DNA of 48,145 bases from Phreatobacter sp. (GTDB lineage: Bacteria > Pseudomonadota > Alphaproteobacteria > Rhizobiales > Phreatobacteraceae). The notes under the pieces were generated by a model. The model was not told the DNA's origin. It worked only from the letters and a program-made list of their open reading frames with translations, and made no database searches. Both the position numbers and the translations under genes were made by a program. The DNA is taken from positions 1 through 48,145 of the forward strand of contig NZ_JALHMP010000032.1 of assembly GCF_022843985.1 (NCBI RefSeq). The letters run 5' to 3'. Shown here one piece after another: positions 8,736-18,481 of the stretch (position 1 is the first letter of the stretch; every line of letters begins with the position of its first letter).

Positions 8736-9086
8736 CTACAGGTCGAGGCCGCCGAGCCCCTTGCCGATACTGCCGGCGACGTCGCCGACGCCGGACGCGA
8801 TGGTTCCAGCGGTCTCGATGGCGCCCGACGCCATGGCGCCGCCGGTCTCGAAGGCACCCGAGGTCAAGGTTCCGGCCGTCTGGGTGACGGTCGAGGCGGC
8901 GGATGCTGTCGCCTGCCCGACAGAGGACGCGGTACTGGCGACGACGTCGATGACGGTCGCTGCCACGTCGAGCCATCCGCCGGCATCGGCAGCCGCCTGG
9001 TCGGTCTTCTTCTTCTGCTGCTCGGCGTCCTGAGCCTCGGTCAGTGCTTCGGCGCCCGTCACCGCGGATTGGGGATCGATTGCCAC
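8736..9086 (-). CDS. Unknown Ala/Gly/Ser/Thr-rich protein with 11-residue repeats
   Basis: 116-residue protein I do not recognise. A charged N-terminal third (about 1-37, ending in a run of Gln, Lys and Asp) is followed by a low-complexity region rich in Ala, Gly, Ser and Thr. The clearest part is three successive 11-residue units: GAFETGGAMAS, GAIETAGTIAS, GVGDVAGSIGK. This pattern resembles the 11-mer amphipathic repeats of lipid-binding or LEA-like proteins and also glycine-zipper segments, but that is only a pattern resemblance. There is no signal peptide. The GTG start is well supported by a GAGGAGG ribosome-binding site about 6 bp upstream. It is divergent from the arginine-rich exported genes. 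Confidence 0.72.
   Translation of the reverse strand: MAIDPQSAVTGAEALTEAQDAEQQKKKTDQAAADAGGWLDVAATVIDVVASTASSVGQATASAASTVTQTAGTLTSGAFETGGAMASGAIETAGTIASGVGDVAGSIGKGLGGLDL
8794..8892. repeat. Imperfect 33-bp tandem repeat, three units
   Basis: Units begin at 8794, 8827 and 8860, each starting GA(C/G) and sharing a CGGTCTCGA-like core in the first two copies. They encode the 11-residue repeats of the minus-strand protein and keep its frame. The third unit is the most diverged. Confidence 0.65.
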
Positions 9087-9243
9087 GGCGGCCTCCTCAG
9101 AACATTGAAGAATGGAGCGGCACGCCGCTGGTGAAAAGATATCACGAAGAGATCCGATGCGTCCGCAGTCTCACCGCGCTCCGTTTCGGTCCGGTGGCAG
9201 CCCGCGGGATGCCATGTGACGTGGCGTGACAGGCTGACCGCTC

Positions 9244-9271
9244 TTGCAGCATTGTGAACGCCGGCTAAACC
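9244..9271 (+). promoter_or_regulatory. Possible promoter of the first arginine-rich gene
   Basis: TTGCAG (9244-9249) and TAAACC (9266-9271) with 16 bp spacing lie about 90 bp upstream of the start at 9360, in the 273-bp divergent region. Both boxes are imperfect. Confidence 0.28.
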
Positions 9272-9359
9272 TGCCGATATCAGCAGTTCAGGTCGACGGG
9301 ACCAGGATGCAGTCGAACCGGTCGAGACGGTTCGAACATGTCCACAAGGAGAAGGTCCC

Positions 9360-9608
9360 ATGTTGCATCGCCGCTCGTTCTTTGCCGCCCTCGCCGCCGG
9401 GGTCGCCGCCACCACCCTCGCTGCCACCGCCCAGGCCGCCCCGCTCGCCGACACGGTGACGGCGGCTGACACCCCCGAAGCTGCCGCCCTTCCCATTGCC
9501 GGCGAACCGCTGGAAATGCGGCGCCGCCACCGCCGCGCCCGCCGCGTGCTGCGTCGGACCCGCCGCCGGACCCGCCGCATCGTCCGCCGTGTCCGTCGCC
9601 GGGGCTGA
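9360..9608 (+). CDS. Tat-exported arginine-rich micro-protein (paralogue 1)
   Basis: 82-residue precursor of unknown function. The leader has a twin-arginine motif (HRRSFFAAL), a hydrophobic alanine-rich core and a signal peptidase site around TAQA/APLA (residue 26). The mature peptide has a short Ala/Pro/Thr linker, the motif AGEPLEM, and then a tail with 19 arginines among about 30 residues. The ATG is preceded by AAGGAGAAGG. Two more genes in the window share the same plan (9764-10015 and 24221-24481), and this one lies 155 bp before the second in the same direction. Such a cationic peptide could bind a polyanion (polyphosphate, DNA, lipopolysaccharide), but nothing in the sequence identifies a target. 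Confidence 0.8.
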   Translation: MLHRRSFFAALAAGVAATTLAATAQAAPLADTVTAADTPEAAALPIAGEPLEMRRRHRRARRVLRRTRRRTRRIVRRVRRRG

Positions 9609-9619
9609 TCCGCCCCCCC

Positions 9620-9648
9620 GCCCGGCGACACGACCGCGGTCGCCGGGC
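9620..9648 (+). terminator. Stem-loop after the first arginine-rich gene
   Basis: A 10-bp perfect GC-rich inverted repeat (9620-9629 with 9639-9648) lies 12 bp after the stop. No T-tract follows, so it may be an RNA-stabilising or weak terminating hairpin rather than a full intrinsic terminator. Confidence 0.5.
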
Positions 9649-9695
9649 GTCGACATTCAGAAACAGTCGCCTGACAGGGTTGCCACCGAAGCGAC

Positions 9696-9710
9696 TTGAC
9701 GTCGCGTCAA
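9696..9710. promoter_or_regulatory. Perfect palindrome TTGACG-TCG-CGTCAA upstream of paralogue 2
   Basis: A perfect inverted repeat of two 6-bp arms around three bases lies 54-68 bp before the start at 9764. The left arm doubles as a good -35 box (TTGACG). A repressor bound here would block the promoter. No known regulator is identified. Confidence 0.4.
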
Positions 9711-9763
9711 CCGGCGCAGCACTCTTCCCCCATGCGCCAGCACAGCCATCAGGAGGATTGAGA

Positions 9764-10015
9764 ATGATCCATCGTCGTACCTTCTTCGCCGCGGCCGCTG
9801 GGGCTGTCGCGGTCGCCGCCGCCGGCAGTGCTGCCCAGGCCGCTCCCGTTGCGCCGACGGCCACGGCTGCAGTGACGCCGGTGGTCGAGCAGCCCACCGA
9901 GATGCAGTATTACATCGTCCGCCGCCGCCGACGCTTCGTCTACCGCCCGCGGCGCGTCTACTACGTCCGCCGCCGCTTCGTTCGCCGCCGGTTCGTCCGG
10001 CGCTACTACTGGTGA
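9764..10015 (+). CDS. Tat-exported arginine/tyrosine-rich micro-protein (paralogue 2)
   Basis: 83-residue precursor, paralogous to the gene just upstream. Leader HRRTFFAAAAG carries the twin-arginine motif, with likely cleavage at AAQA/APVA (residue 27). The mature part has a Pro/Thr/Val linker, the motif EQPTEM, and a tail of 16 arginines alternating with tyrosine, valine and phenylalanine, including the repeated block RRRFV and a terminal RRYYW. A strong AGGAGGA ribosome-binding site precedes the ATG, which supports this start over upstream in-frame codons. A strong terminator follows 35 bp after the stop. The tyrosine content separates it from paralogue 1, so targets or cross-linking behaviour could differ. 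Function unknown. Confidence 0.82.
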   Translation: MIHRRTFFAAAAGAVAVAAAGSAAQAAPVAPTATAAVTPVVEQPTEMQYYIVRRRRRFVYRPRRVYYVRRRFVRRRFVRRYYW

Positions 10016-10050
10016 CCGCGCGCGGCTTGACGCCGCGCCTCGCGATTGCG

Positions 10051-10083
10051 ACACCCTCGCGGACCGGTTCGCGAGGGTGTTTT
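10051..10083 (+). terminator. Intrinsic terminator abutting the HIT gene start
   Basis: An 11-bp perfect stem (10051-10061 with 10070-10080), 8-nt loop, then TTT. It terminates paralogue 2, but its last T lies one base before the HIT ATG at 10085. The only Shine-Dalgarno-like sequence for HIT (GAGGG, 10073-10077) is inside the right arm. Confidence 0.85.
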
Positions 10084-10084
10084 C

Positions 10085-10531
10085 ATGTCGACCACCGCCT
10101 ATGATCCCAACAATGTCTTCGCCAAGATCCTGCGTGGCGAGATGCCGGCCCAGAAGGTCTATGAGACCGATAAGGTGCTGGCCTTCATGGACATCATGCC
10201 GCGCGCGGATGGCCATGTGCTGGTGATTCCGAAGGCCGCCGCCCGCAACATCCTCGACATTCACCCCGACGATCTGGCCGATCTCTCCCGCGCCGTGCAA
10301 TTCGTCGCCAAGGGCGTCAAGCGCGCCATGGCGGCCGATGGACTGACGATCCAGCAGTTCAACGAGACAGCCGGCGGACAGGTGGTCTTCCATATCCACG
10401 TTCACGTGCTGCCGCGCTGGACGGGTGTCGCGCTGCGGCCGCATACCGGCGCCATGGAAAATGCCGAGGTTCTGGCGACCCATGCCGCCACCATCCGTGC
10501 CGCACTGGAGGCCATGCAGGCCGGCGGCTGA
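10085..10531 (+). CDS. HIT family protein (histidine triad hydrolase)
   Basis: 148-residue cytosolic protein of the HIT superfamily, close to the Hint branch, which hydrolyses nucleoside phosphoramidates and similar nucleotide conjugates. The catalytic triad motif HIHVHVLPRW lies at 103-112. The N-terminus NVFAKILRGEMPAQKVYE and the core VLVIPK are typical. The chosen ATG gives the normal family start; it directly follows a terminator hairpin, so translation or transcription may be unusually controlled. The convergent azlD gene ends at the adjacent base. The physiological substrate is unknown. Confidence 0.95.
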   Translation: MSTTAYDPNNVFAKILRGEMPAQKVYETDKVLAFMDIMPRADGHVLVIPKAAARNILDIHPDDLADLSRAVQFVAKGVKRAMAADGLTIQQFNETAGGQVVFHIHVHVLPRWTGVALRPHTGAMENAEVLATHAATIRAALEAMQAGG

Positions 10532-10882
10532 CTATGTCAGCCCCAGCCACAGGGCGCCGCCGACAATGACGAGTTCGGCGGCGAGCACGCCGAACAGCAC
10601 GCTGCGCCGGCCGATCCAGTAGACCGCCACCCCCGCCAGGAAGGCGCCGATCCGCCAGCCGAGCGGCAGGGTTGCAAGGGCGCCGGCGGGAAAGAAGGCC
10701 AGCTTGGCGACGACAGCCGCGAGCGTCGCGGTGGCCACGGCCCGCACCCAGATCAGGATCTCGGAATTCTCGTCGAGGCCGCGGCCGACGACCAGCGCCA
10801 TCCAGCGCCAGATCTCGCTCGGCAGGAAGCCGAGGAGAATCAGCGCGATATAGGGCGCCAGATCGGAACCGAAGAGGGTCAC
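10532..10882 (-). CDS. azlD: AzlD family branched-chain amino acid export subunit
   Basis: 116-residue integral membrane protein with three to four hydrophobic segments (YIALILLGFLPSEIWRWMAL, VRAVATATLAAVVAKLAFF, IGAFLAGVAVYWI, VLAAELVIVGGALW). AzlD is the small partner of AzlC in efflux of branched-chain amino acids and analogues. Length and the early SEIWRW block fit the family. The start overlaps the azlC stop by four bases (ATGA), indicating translational coupling. The gene is convergent with the HIT gene with no gap. Substrate assignment is by family only. Confidence 0.9.
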   Translation of the reverse strand: MTLFGSDLAPYIALILLGFLPSEIWRWMALVVGRGLDENSEILIWVRAVATATLAAVVAKLAFFPAGALATLPLGWRIGAFLAGVAVYWIGRRSVLFGVLAAELVIVGGALWLGLT

Positions 10883-11619
10883 GCGGCGTCCCTCGCCCGC
10901 TTCAGCCGCGCAAGCCCATAGGCGAGGGTTCCGCCCCCGAGACCGGCATAGAGCAGTTCGAGCCCGTCACCCGCCAGCGCGCCCAGCAGCAGGCCGAAGA
11001 AGCCGAAGCCGATGGCGAGCTGGTCGGAGAGCACGCGGGCCGTGGCGAAGAGCGACAGGAGGAAGAAGATGGGCGTCAGGAACAGCAGCCCCGCCGCGAA
11101 GGCGTGCGGGATGATCCCCGCGAGGCCATAGCCAACGACCGTCGCCGTCGTTGCGGAGGCGAGCAGGCCGGTCCCGAGACCGAGGAAGAAGGGGACGCGA
11201 CCCTCGCCGTCGATCTGAGGCAGCAGACGCAGGCTCTCGACCCAGATCGAAATGGCCACCAGATGGGCGCAGACGACCGCGACGACGGGATGGCGGTTCT
11301 GCAGCCGCAGATAGGGCAGCAACGAGACGACCATGGGCAGGAGGCGGACCGAGGAGAGCCCGACGGTGAGGGCGATCGCGAGCCAGGATGCCCCCGAGCC
11401 GAGCCCCCCGACGAGGATGAGGTGGGCCGGCCCGGCCCAGATCAGGACGGTGGCCAGCACGGCCCAGGCGAGCGGCATGCCGTAATCGGCACAGACCGAA
11501 CCGATGCCGATGAAGGTGGCGGCGAGGATGACCGCCGGCAGGGCGACGGCCGCACGCAATCCGCGGCGGTAATAGACGCCCTGGGTCAGCGGAGGCGAAA
11601 GGGCGCGTTCAGGGTCCAT
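10879..11619 (-). CDS. azlC: AzlC family ABC-independent amino acid permease
   Basis: 246-residue inner-membrane protein of the AzlC family, the large component of AzlCD-type branched-chain amino acid exporters. About six hydrophobic segments are visible. Family blocks include VILAATFIGIGSVCADYGMPL near residue 35, LIWAGPAHLILVGGLGSG near 60 and LSSVRLLPMVVSLLPYLR near 88. It is the first gene of the azlC-azlD pair and probably has its own promoter in the 133-bp gap that separates it from clpA. No regulator gene (AsnC/Lrp type) is adjacent in this window. Confidence 0.9.
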   Translation of the reverse strand: MDPERALSPPLTQGVYYRRGLRAAVALPAVILAATFIGIGSVCADYGMPLAWAVLATVLIWAGPAHLILVGGLGSGASWLAIALTVGLSSVRLLPMVVSLLPYLRLQNRHPVVAVVCAHLVAISIWVESLRLLPQIDGEGRVPFFLGLGTGLLASATTATVVGYGLAGIIPHAFAAGLLFLTPIFFLLSLFATARVLSDQLAIGFGFFGLLLGALAGDGLELLYAGLGGGTLAYGLARLKRARDAA

Positions 11620-11697
11620 CAGGCATCGATCACTCGACCAGACGACGGCTCATGGCAAGAGCGATGATGCATGCGGGCCATTCGCCTCGCCCAACGA

Positions 11698-11735
11698 GCG
11701 AGCCCGGCGCGGTCAAGGGACCAGGCCGGGCTCGC
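11698..11735 (-). terminator. Stem-loop 18 bp beyond the clpA stop
   Basis: An 11-bp perfect inverted repeat (11698-11708 with 11725-11735) with a 16-nt loop lies just downstream of clpA on the minus strand. No T-run follows, so termination activity is uncertain. Confidence 0.4.
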
Positions 11736-11752
11736 AATGGGCAACAAGACGA

Positions 11753-14233
<2,481 letters not shown>

Positions 14234-14302
14234 GGGAACCTCGTCGACGTTCGCTGTGCGCCGTAGCGCCCAAGAGTGCCGGAAAACCGGCGTTCGCAAA
14301 AC

Positions 14303-14638
14303 TCATTTCTTTTCCATCACGCATTGCAGCGGATGCTGGTTCTTACGGGCGAAGTCCATGACCTGGGTCACTTTGGTCTCCGCCACCTCATAGGTATAGA
14401 CGCCGCATTCCCCGACGCCATGCTGGTGCACATGGAGCATGATCCGCGTCGCGTCGTCGGTGCTCTTGTTGAAGAATTTCTGCAGGATGTGCACGACGAA
14501 CTCCATCGGCGTGTAGTCGTCGTTCAGCAGCAGAACCCGGTAAAGGCTCGGCTTCTTGGTCTGCGGGCGCGTCTTGGCGATGACCGATGTGCCCGGTCCG
14601 CCGGGATCCTGGTCGCGCTCGTCGCGTTTTCCGGCCAT
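14303..14638 (-). CDS. clpS: ATP-dependent Clp protease adaptor ClpS
   Basis: 111-residue adaptor that binds N-terminal destabilising residues and delivers them to ClpA. The N-degron pocket is clear: [16 protein letters not shown] with the DD pair and methionine gate, then [14 protein letters not shown], and the ending [12 protein letters not shown] disordered hydrophilic N-terminus ([16 protein letters not shown]) precedes the fold, as in other rhizobial ClpS. The frame stays open upstream with ATGs giving about 28 and 35 more residues, one with AGGA close before it; I prefer 14638 by comparison with family length. It is followed by clpA, a conserved pairing. Confidence 0.93.
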   Translation of the reverse strand: MAGKRDERDQDPGGPGTSVIAKTRPQTKKPSLYRVLLLNDDYTPMEFVVHILQKFFNKSTDDATRIMLHVHQHGVGECGVYTYEVAETKVTQVMDFARKNQHPLQCVMEKK

Positions 14639-14947
14639 GGCGACGGGAGCGCTGGCCTGCCATACCGCTCCCGTCCCGTCCCTGCCCGCTGCTGCGTCTC
14701 GTGTCATCGTCCTGAATTCGTGCCGCATTGACGCCACGCCTGATAAGCCGGTTCGATCCATGCCCAACCCGCTGCGGATTGGGACGCCTGTTCTGCGGGA
14801 ATCATGCCGAGCCGCACCGCCCGACGCTAGTCCCAAAATAGGAGCGGGCGCGCGCTCTCGCCAGAGGTGGTGGATAAAGCCCTGCCGTGATCTCCCCCGC
14901 AACCATGCGGGGACGGACCGGGGTCGGACGGCATTGGCAAGTCGACC
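14639..14947. other. Intergenic stretch between mfd and clpS
   Basis: 309 bp upstream of the chosen clpS start and downstream of the mfd stop. It may include the true 5' end of clpS if an earlier ATG is used, and it should hold the clpSA promoter. I found no convincing -35/-10 pair, hairpin or separate gene. Confidence 0.4.
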
Positions 14948-17900
14948 TCACGCCGCCTTCTTCGTCTCCGCGATCTTCACGAGGTTGCGCAGGATCACCG
15001 CCGTGCCCTTCAGACGGTCATCGGCCCGCGGCCAGTCGCGGATGAAGACGATCTTCTGGTCAGGCCGCACCTTGGCGAGCGATCCCTGCTCGCCGATATA
15101 GCGCACGAGGCCGGCGGGATTGGCGAATTTCTGGTCGCGGAATGCCATGACGATGCCGCGCGGGCCGGAATCGACCTTCTCGACATTGGCCCGGCGGCAA
15201 TAGGCCTTGATGACCGCGACCTTGATCAGATGCTCGACTTCCGGCGGCAGCGGCCCGAAGCGGTCGATCATCTCGGCGGCGAAGGCGTCGATCGCCTCGT
15301 CGGTGTCGAGATCGCCGAGGCGCCGGTAGAGCTGCAGCCTGAGCCCGAGATCCTCGACATAGGTCTCGGGGATGAGGATCGGCGTGCCGACCGTGATCTG
15401 CGGCGACCACTTGTCCTCGACCGTATCCTCGACGAGGCCGGCCTTCATCATCGACACCGCCTCCTCCAGCATCTGCTGGTAGAGCTCGTAGCCGACCTCC
15501 TTGATGTGGCCGGACTGCTCGTCGCCGAGCAGGTTGCCGGCGCCGCGGATGTCGAGATCGTGGGAGGCAAGCTGGAAGCCGGCGCCGAGCGTGTCGAGCG
15601 ACTGCAGCACCTTGAGGCGCCGCTCGGCCTGCGGCGTCACCGGCTTCTTCTCGGGCAGGGTGAACAGCGCATAGGCGCGGGTCTTGGCCCGGCCGACGCG
15701 GCCGCGCAGCTGGTAGAGCTGGGCGAGGCCGAACATGTCGGCCCGCCAGACGATCAGCGTGTTGGCGCGGGGGATGTCGAGGCCGGATTCGACGATGGTG
15801 GTCGAGAGCAGGATGTCGACCTTGCCGTCGTAGAAGGCGCCGATCCGGTCCTCGAGGTCGCCGGCGGCCATCTGGCCGTGGGCGATGATGAATTTCGCCT
15901 CGGGCACATGTTCGCGCAGGAAGGCCTCGGCCTCGGCGAGGTCCTCGATCCGCGGGCAGACGAAGAAGGCCTGGCCGCCGCGGTAGCGCTCGCGCAGCAG
16001 CGCCTCGCGGATGATCAGCGGATCGAAAGGCGTCACGAAGGAGCGCACCGCCAGGCGGTCGACCGGCGGTGTCGCGATGATCGACAGGTCGCGCACGCCG
16101 GTCATGGCCAGTTGCAGGGTGCGCGGGATCGGCGTCGCTGTCAGCGTCAGCACATGGACCTCGGCGCGCAGCTCCTTGAGCCGCTCCTTGTGGCCGACGC
16201 CGAAATGCTGCTCCTCATCGACGATGACGAGCCCGAGATCCTTGAAGGCGATCGCCTTGCCGAGCAGCGCATGGGTGCCAACGACGATGTCGACCGTGCC
16301 GTCGGTCAGGCCCTTCTTGGCGGCGGCGAGATCGGCCGCGCCGACCATGCGCGAGGCCTGGGCCACCGTCACCGGCAGGCCCTTGAAGCGTTCGGCGAAG
16401 GTCTTGAAATGCTGGCGCGCGAGCAGCGTCGTCGGCACCACCACCGCCACCTGCTTGCCGCTCAGCACGGCGGCGAAGGCGGCCCGGAGCGCCACCTCTG
16501 TCTTGCCGAAGCCGACATCGCCGCAGACGAGGCGGTCCATCGGCCGCCCCGAGCCCATGTCTTCGAGCACCGCGTCGATGGCGCCGGCCTGGTCCTCGGT
16601 CTCCTCATAGGGGAACCGGGCGGCGAATTCGTCATAGGCGCCGTCCGGCGGCACCAGTTTCGGCGCCTCGCGCAGTGCCCGGGCCGCGGCGATCTTGATC
16701 AGGCCGGCGGCCATTTCGAGAATGCGCTTCTTCAGCCGCGCCTTGCGCGACTGCCAGGCGCCGCCGCCGAGCCGGTCAAGCTGCGCCTCGGCATCCTCGG
16801 ACCCGTAGCGGGTCAGGAGCTCGATATTCTCCACGGGCAGGAAGAGCTTGTCACCGCCGGCATAGTGCAGCTCGACACAATCATGGGGGGCGCCGACCGC
16901 CGTCACGGTCTTCAGGCCGATGAAGCGGCCGATGCCATGGTCGACATGGACGACGAGGTCGCCGGCCGACAGGCTGGTCACGTCCGACAGGAAATCCTGT
17001 GCCCGCTTGCGGCGCTTCTGCGCCCGCACAAGGCGGTCGCCGAGAATGTCCTGCTCGCCGATGACAACGAGGTCCGGCGTCTCGAACCCTTCCTCGACGC
17101 CAAGCACGGCGAGCGCGATCTCATCGCCGCGCAGGGCCTGGGCCGAGGACCAGCTGGCGACCGGCCGCAGCGCCTTCAGCCCGTGATCCTCGAGAATGGG
17201 CTGCAGCCGTTCGCGCGAGCCTTCCGACCAGGCCGCGACGAGGACGCGTTTCTTGTCCTTGCGCAAAGCCGCCACATGGGCGGCGACCGCGTCGAAGATA
17301 TTGGCGTTCTCGTCGGCCCGCTCGGCGGCGAAGGACCGGCCGCGCCGGCCCTCGAGGTCGATCATTGCCCCGTCGGAGGCGCCGGCAAGGGCGAAAGGCG
17401 ACAGCCGGACCACGGCCTCGCCGCCGCGTCGCCGGTCCCAGTCCTCTGCCGTCAGATAGAGCCCGTCGGGAGGCAGCGGCTTGTAGGCGGTGCCGGAATC
17501 CTGTTCCAGAGCGGTTTTGCGGGCGTCATAATAGTCGGCAATCGTCGTCAGCCGTTCGCGCGCGGCCTCCTCGACCTGCGCATCGAGGACGATGCCGGCA
17601 TCGGGCAGATAGTCGAACAGCGTGTCGAGGCGGTCGTGGAACAGCGGCAGCCAGTGCTCGACACCGGGATGGCGCCGGCCTTCCGACACGGCCTCGTAGA
17701 GCGCGTCGCCCTTGGTCGAGCCGCCGAAGGCGCGCACGTAGGACAGGCGGAACTTCGCCATGGTCTCGGTGGTGATCTGCATTTCCGCCGTCGGCACGAG
17801 ATCGAGGCGCGGCAGGTTGCCGGTGGTGCGCTGGGTCTCGGGATCGAAGGAGCGGATCGATTCCAGCGTATCGCCGAAGAAGTCGAGGCGGATCGGCGCC

Positions 17901-18481
17901 TCGAGGCCCGGCGCGAAGAGATCGAGAATGCCGCCGCGCACCGCATATTCGCCGATTTCGCGGACGGTCGAGGTGCGCAGATAGCCGTTGCTCTCCAGCC
18001 AGACCTGGAGGTTGGCCATGGCGATGACATTGCCGGGCGCGGCGGAGAGGGATTGCCGCGCCAGCACCGCGCGCGCCGGCACGCGCTGCAGCGCCGCATT
18101 GACCGTGGTGAGCACGATGGCGGGGGTGGCGCGGCCGGTCGTGCGCGCCAGGCGCGACAGGGTCAGCATCCGCCGGGCCATGATCGCGCCGTTGGGCGAG
18201 GCGCGATCGTAGGGCTGGCAGTCCCAGGCGGGGACGGAGAGAAGCTCGATGCCAGGCGCGAAGAAGGCGAGCGCCGTCTCCATGGCCTGCATGCGCGGAC
18301 CGTCACGGCAGATCACAAGGAGCTCCGGCGAGGCCTGGTTGCCCTTGGCGTGGAGCTGGCGCGCGAGATCGGCGACGACCAGCGCGTCATAGCCCGGCGG
18401 GACGCCGGCAAGCGTCAGACGGCCGCGCGAGGCGACGACATCGGCGGGCGAACGACCGCTGGCTGTCGGAGATTTGGCCAT
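14948..18481 (-). CDS. mfd: Transcription-repair coupling factor Mfd
   Basis: 1177-residue DNA translocase that removes stalled RNA polymerase and recruits UvrA to lesions. Order of domains: UvrB-like D1a/D2/D1b (about 1-340), RNA polymerase interacting domain (AGDLVVHVDHGIGRFIGLK near 505), RecG-like helicase with Walker A GDVGFGKTEVALRAAF, DEEQ box (VDEEQHFG) and TATPIPRTL. Motif VI is QLRGRVGR, and a C-terminal TRCF domain ends in a short basic tail. Length fits the family. Its ATG overlaps the sdhE stop by one base, so it is probably co-transcribed with sdhE. The partner uvrA is also in this window at 37.7 kb. Confidence 0.97.
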   Translation of the reverse strand: MAKSPTASGRSPADVVASRGRLTLAGVPPGYDALVVADLARQLHAKGNQASPELLVICRDGPRMQAMETALAFFAPGIELLSVPAWDCQPYDRASPNGAIMARRMLTLSRLARTTGRATPAIVLTTVNAALQRVPARAVLARQSLSAAPGNVIAMANLQVWLESNGYLRTSTVREIGEYAVRGGILDLFAPGLEAPIRLDFFGDTLESIRSFDPETQRTTGNLPRLDLVPTAEMQITTETMAKFRLSYVRAFGGSTKGDALYEAVSEGRRHPGVEHWLPLFHDRLDTLFDYLPDAGIVLDAQVEEAARERLTTIADYYDARKTALEQDSGTAYKPLPPDGLYLTAEDWDRRRGGEAVVRLSPFALAGASDGAMIDLEGRRGRSFAAERADENANIFDAVAAHVAALRKDKKRVLVAAWSEGSRERLQPILEDHGLKALRPVASWSSAQALRGDEIALAVLGVEEGFETPDLVVIGEQDILGDRLVRAQKRRKRAQDFLSDVTSLSAGDLVVHVDHGIGRFIGLKTVTAVGAPHDCVELHYAGGDKLFLPVENIELLTRYGSEDAEAQLDRLGGGAWQSRKARLKKRILEMAAGLIKIAAARALREAPKLVPPDGAYDEFAARFPYEETEDQAGAIDAVLEDMGSGRPMDRLVCGDVGFGKTEVALRAAFAAVLSGKQVAVVVPTTLLARQHFKTFAERFKGLPVTVAQASRMVGAADLAAAKKGLTDGTVDIVVGTHALLGKAIAFKDLGLVIVDEEQHFGVGHKERLKELRAEVHVLTLTATPIPRTLQLAMTGVRDLSIIATPPVDRLAVRSFVTPFDPLIIREALLRERYRGGQAFFVCPRIEDLAEAEAFLREHVPEAKFIIAHGQMAAGDLEDRIGAFYDGKVDILLSTTIVESGLDIPRANTLIVWRADMFGLAQLYQLRGRVGRAKTRAYALFTLPEKKPVTPQAERRLKVLQSLDTLGAGFQLASHDLDIRGAGNLLGDEQSGHIKEVGYELYQQMLEEAVSMMKAGLVEDTVEDKWSPQITVGTPILIPETYVEDLGLRLQLYRRLGDLDTDEAIDAFAAEMIDRFGPLPPEVEHLIKVAVIKAYCRRANVEKVDSGPRGIVMAFRDQKFANPAGLVRYIGEQGSLAKVRPDQKIVFIRDWPRADDRLKGTAVILRNLVKIAETKKAA

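Noticed and set aside
9596-9660. Arg-rich tails as frameshifted GC-rich noise rather than genes
   Set aside because: All three have strong ribosome-binding sites, similar twin-arginine leaders, a shared E-M motif and sensible stops followed by a hairpin or terminator in two cases, so chance is unlikely.
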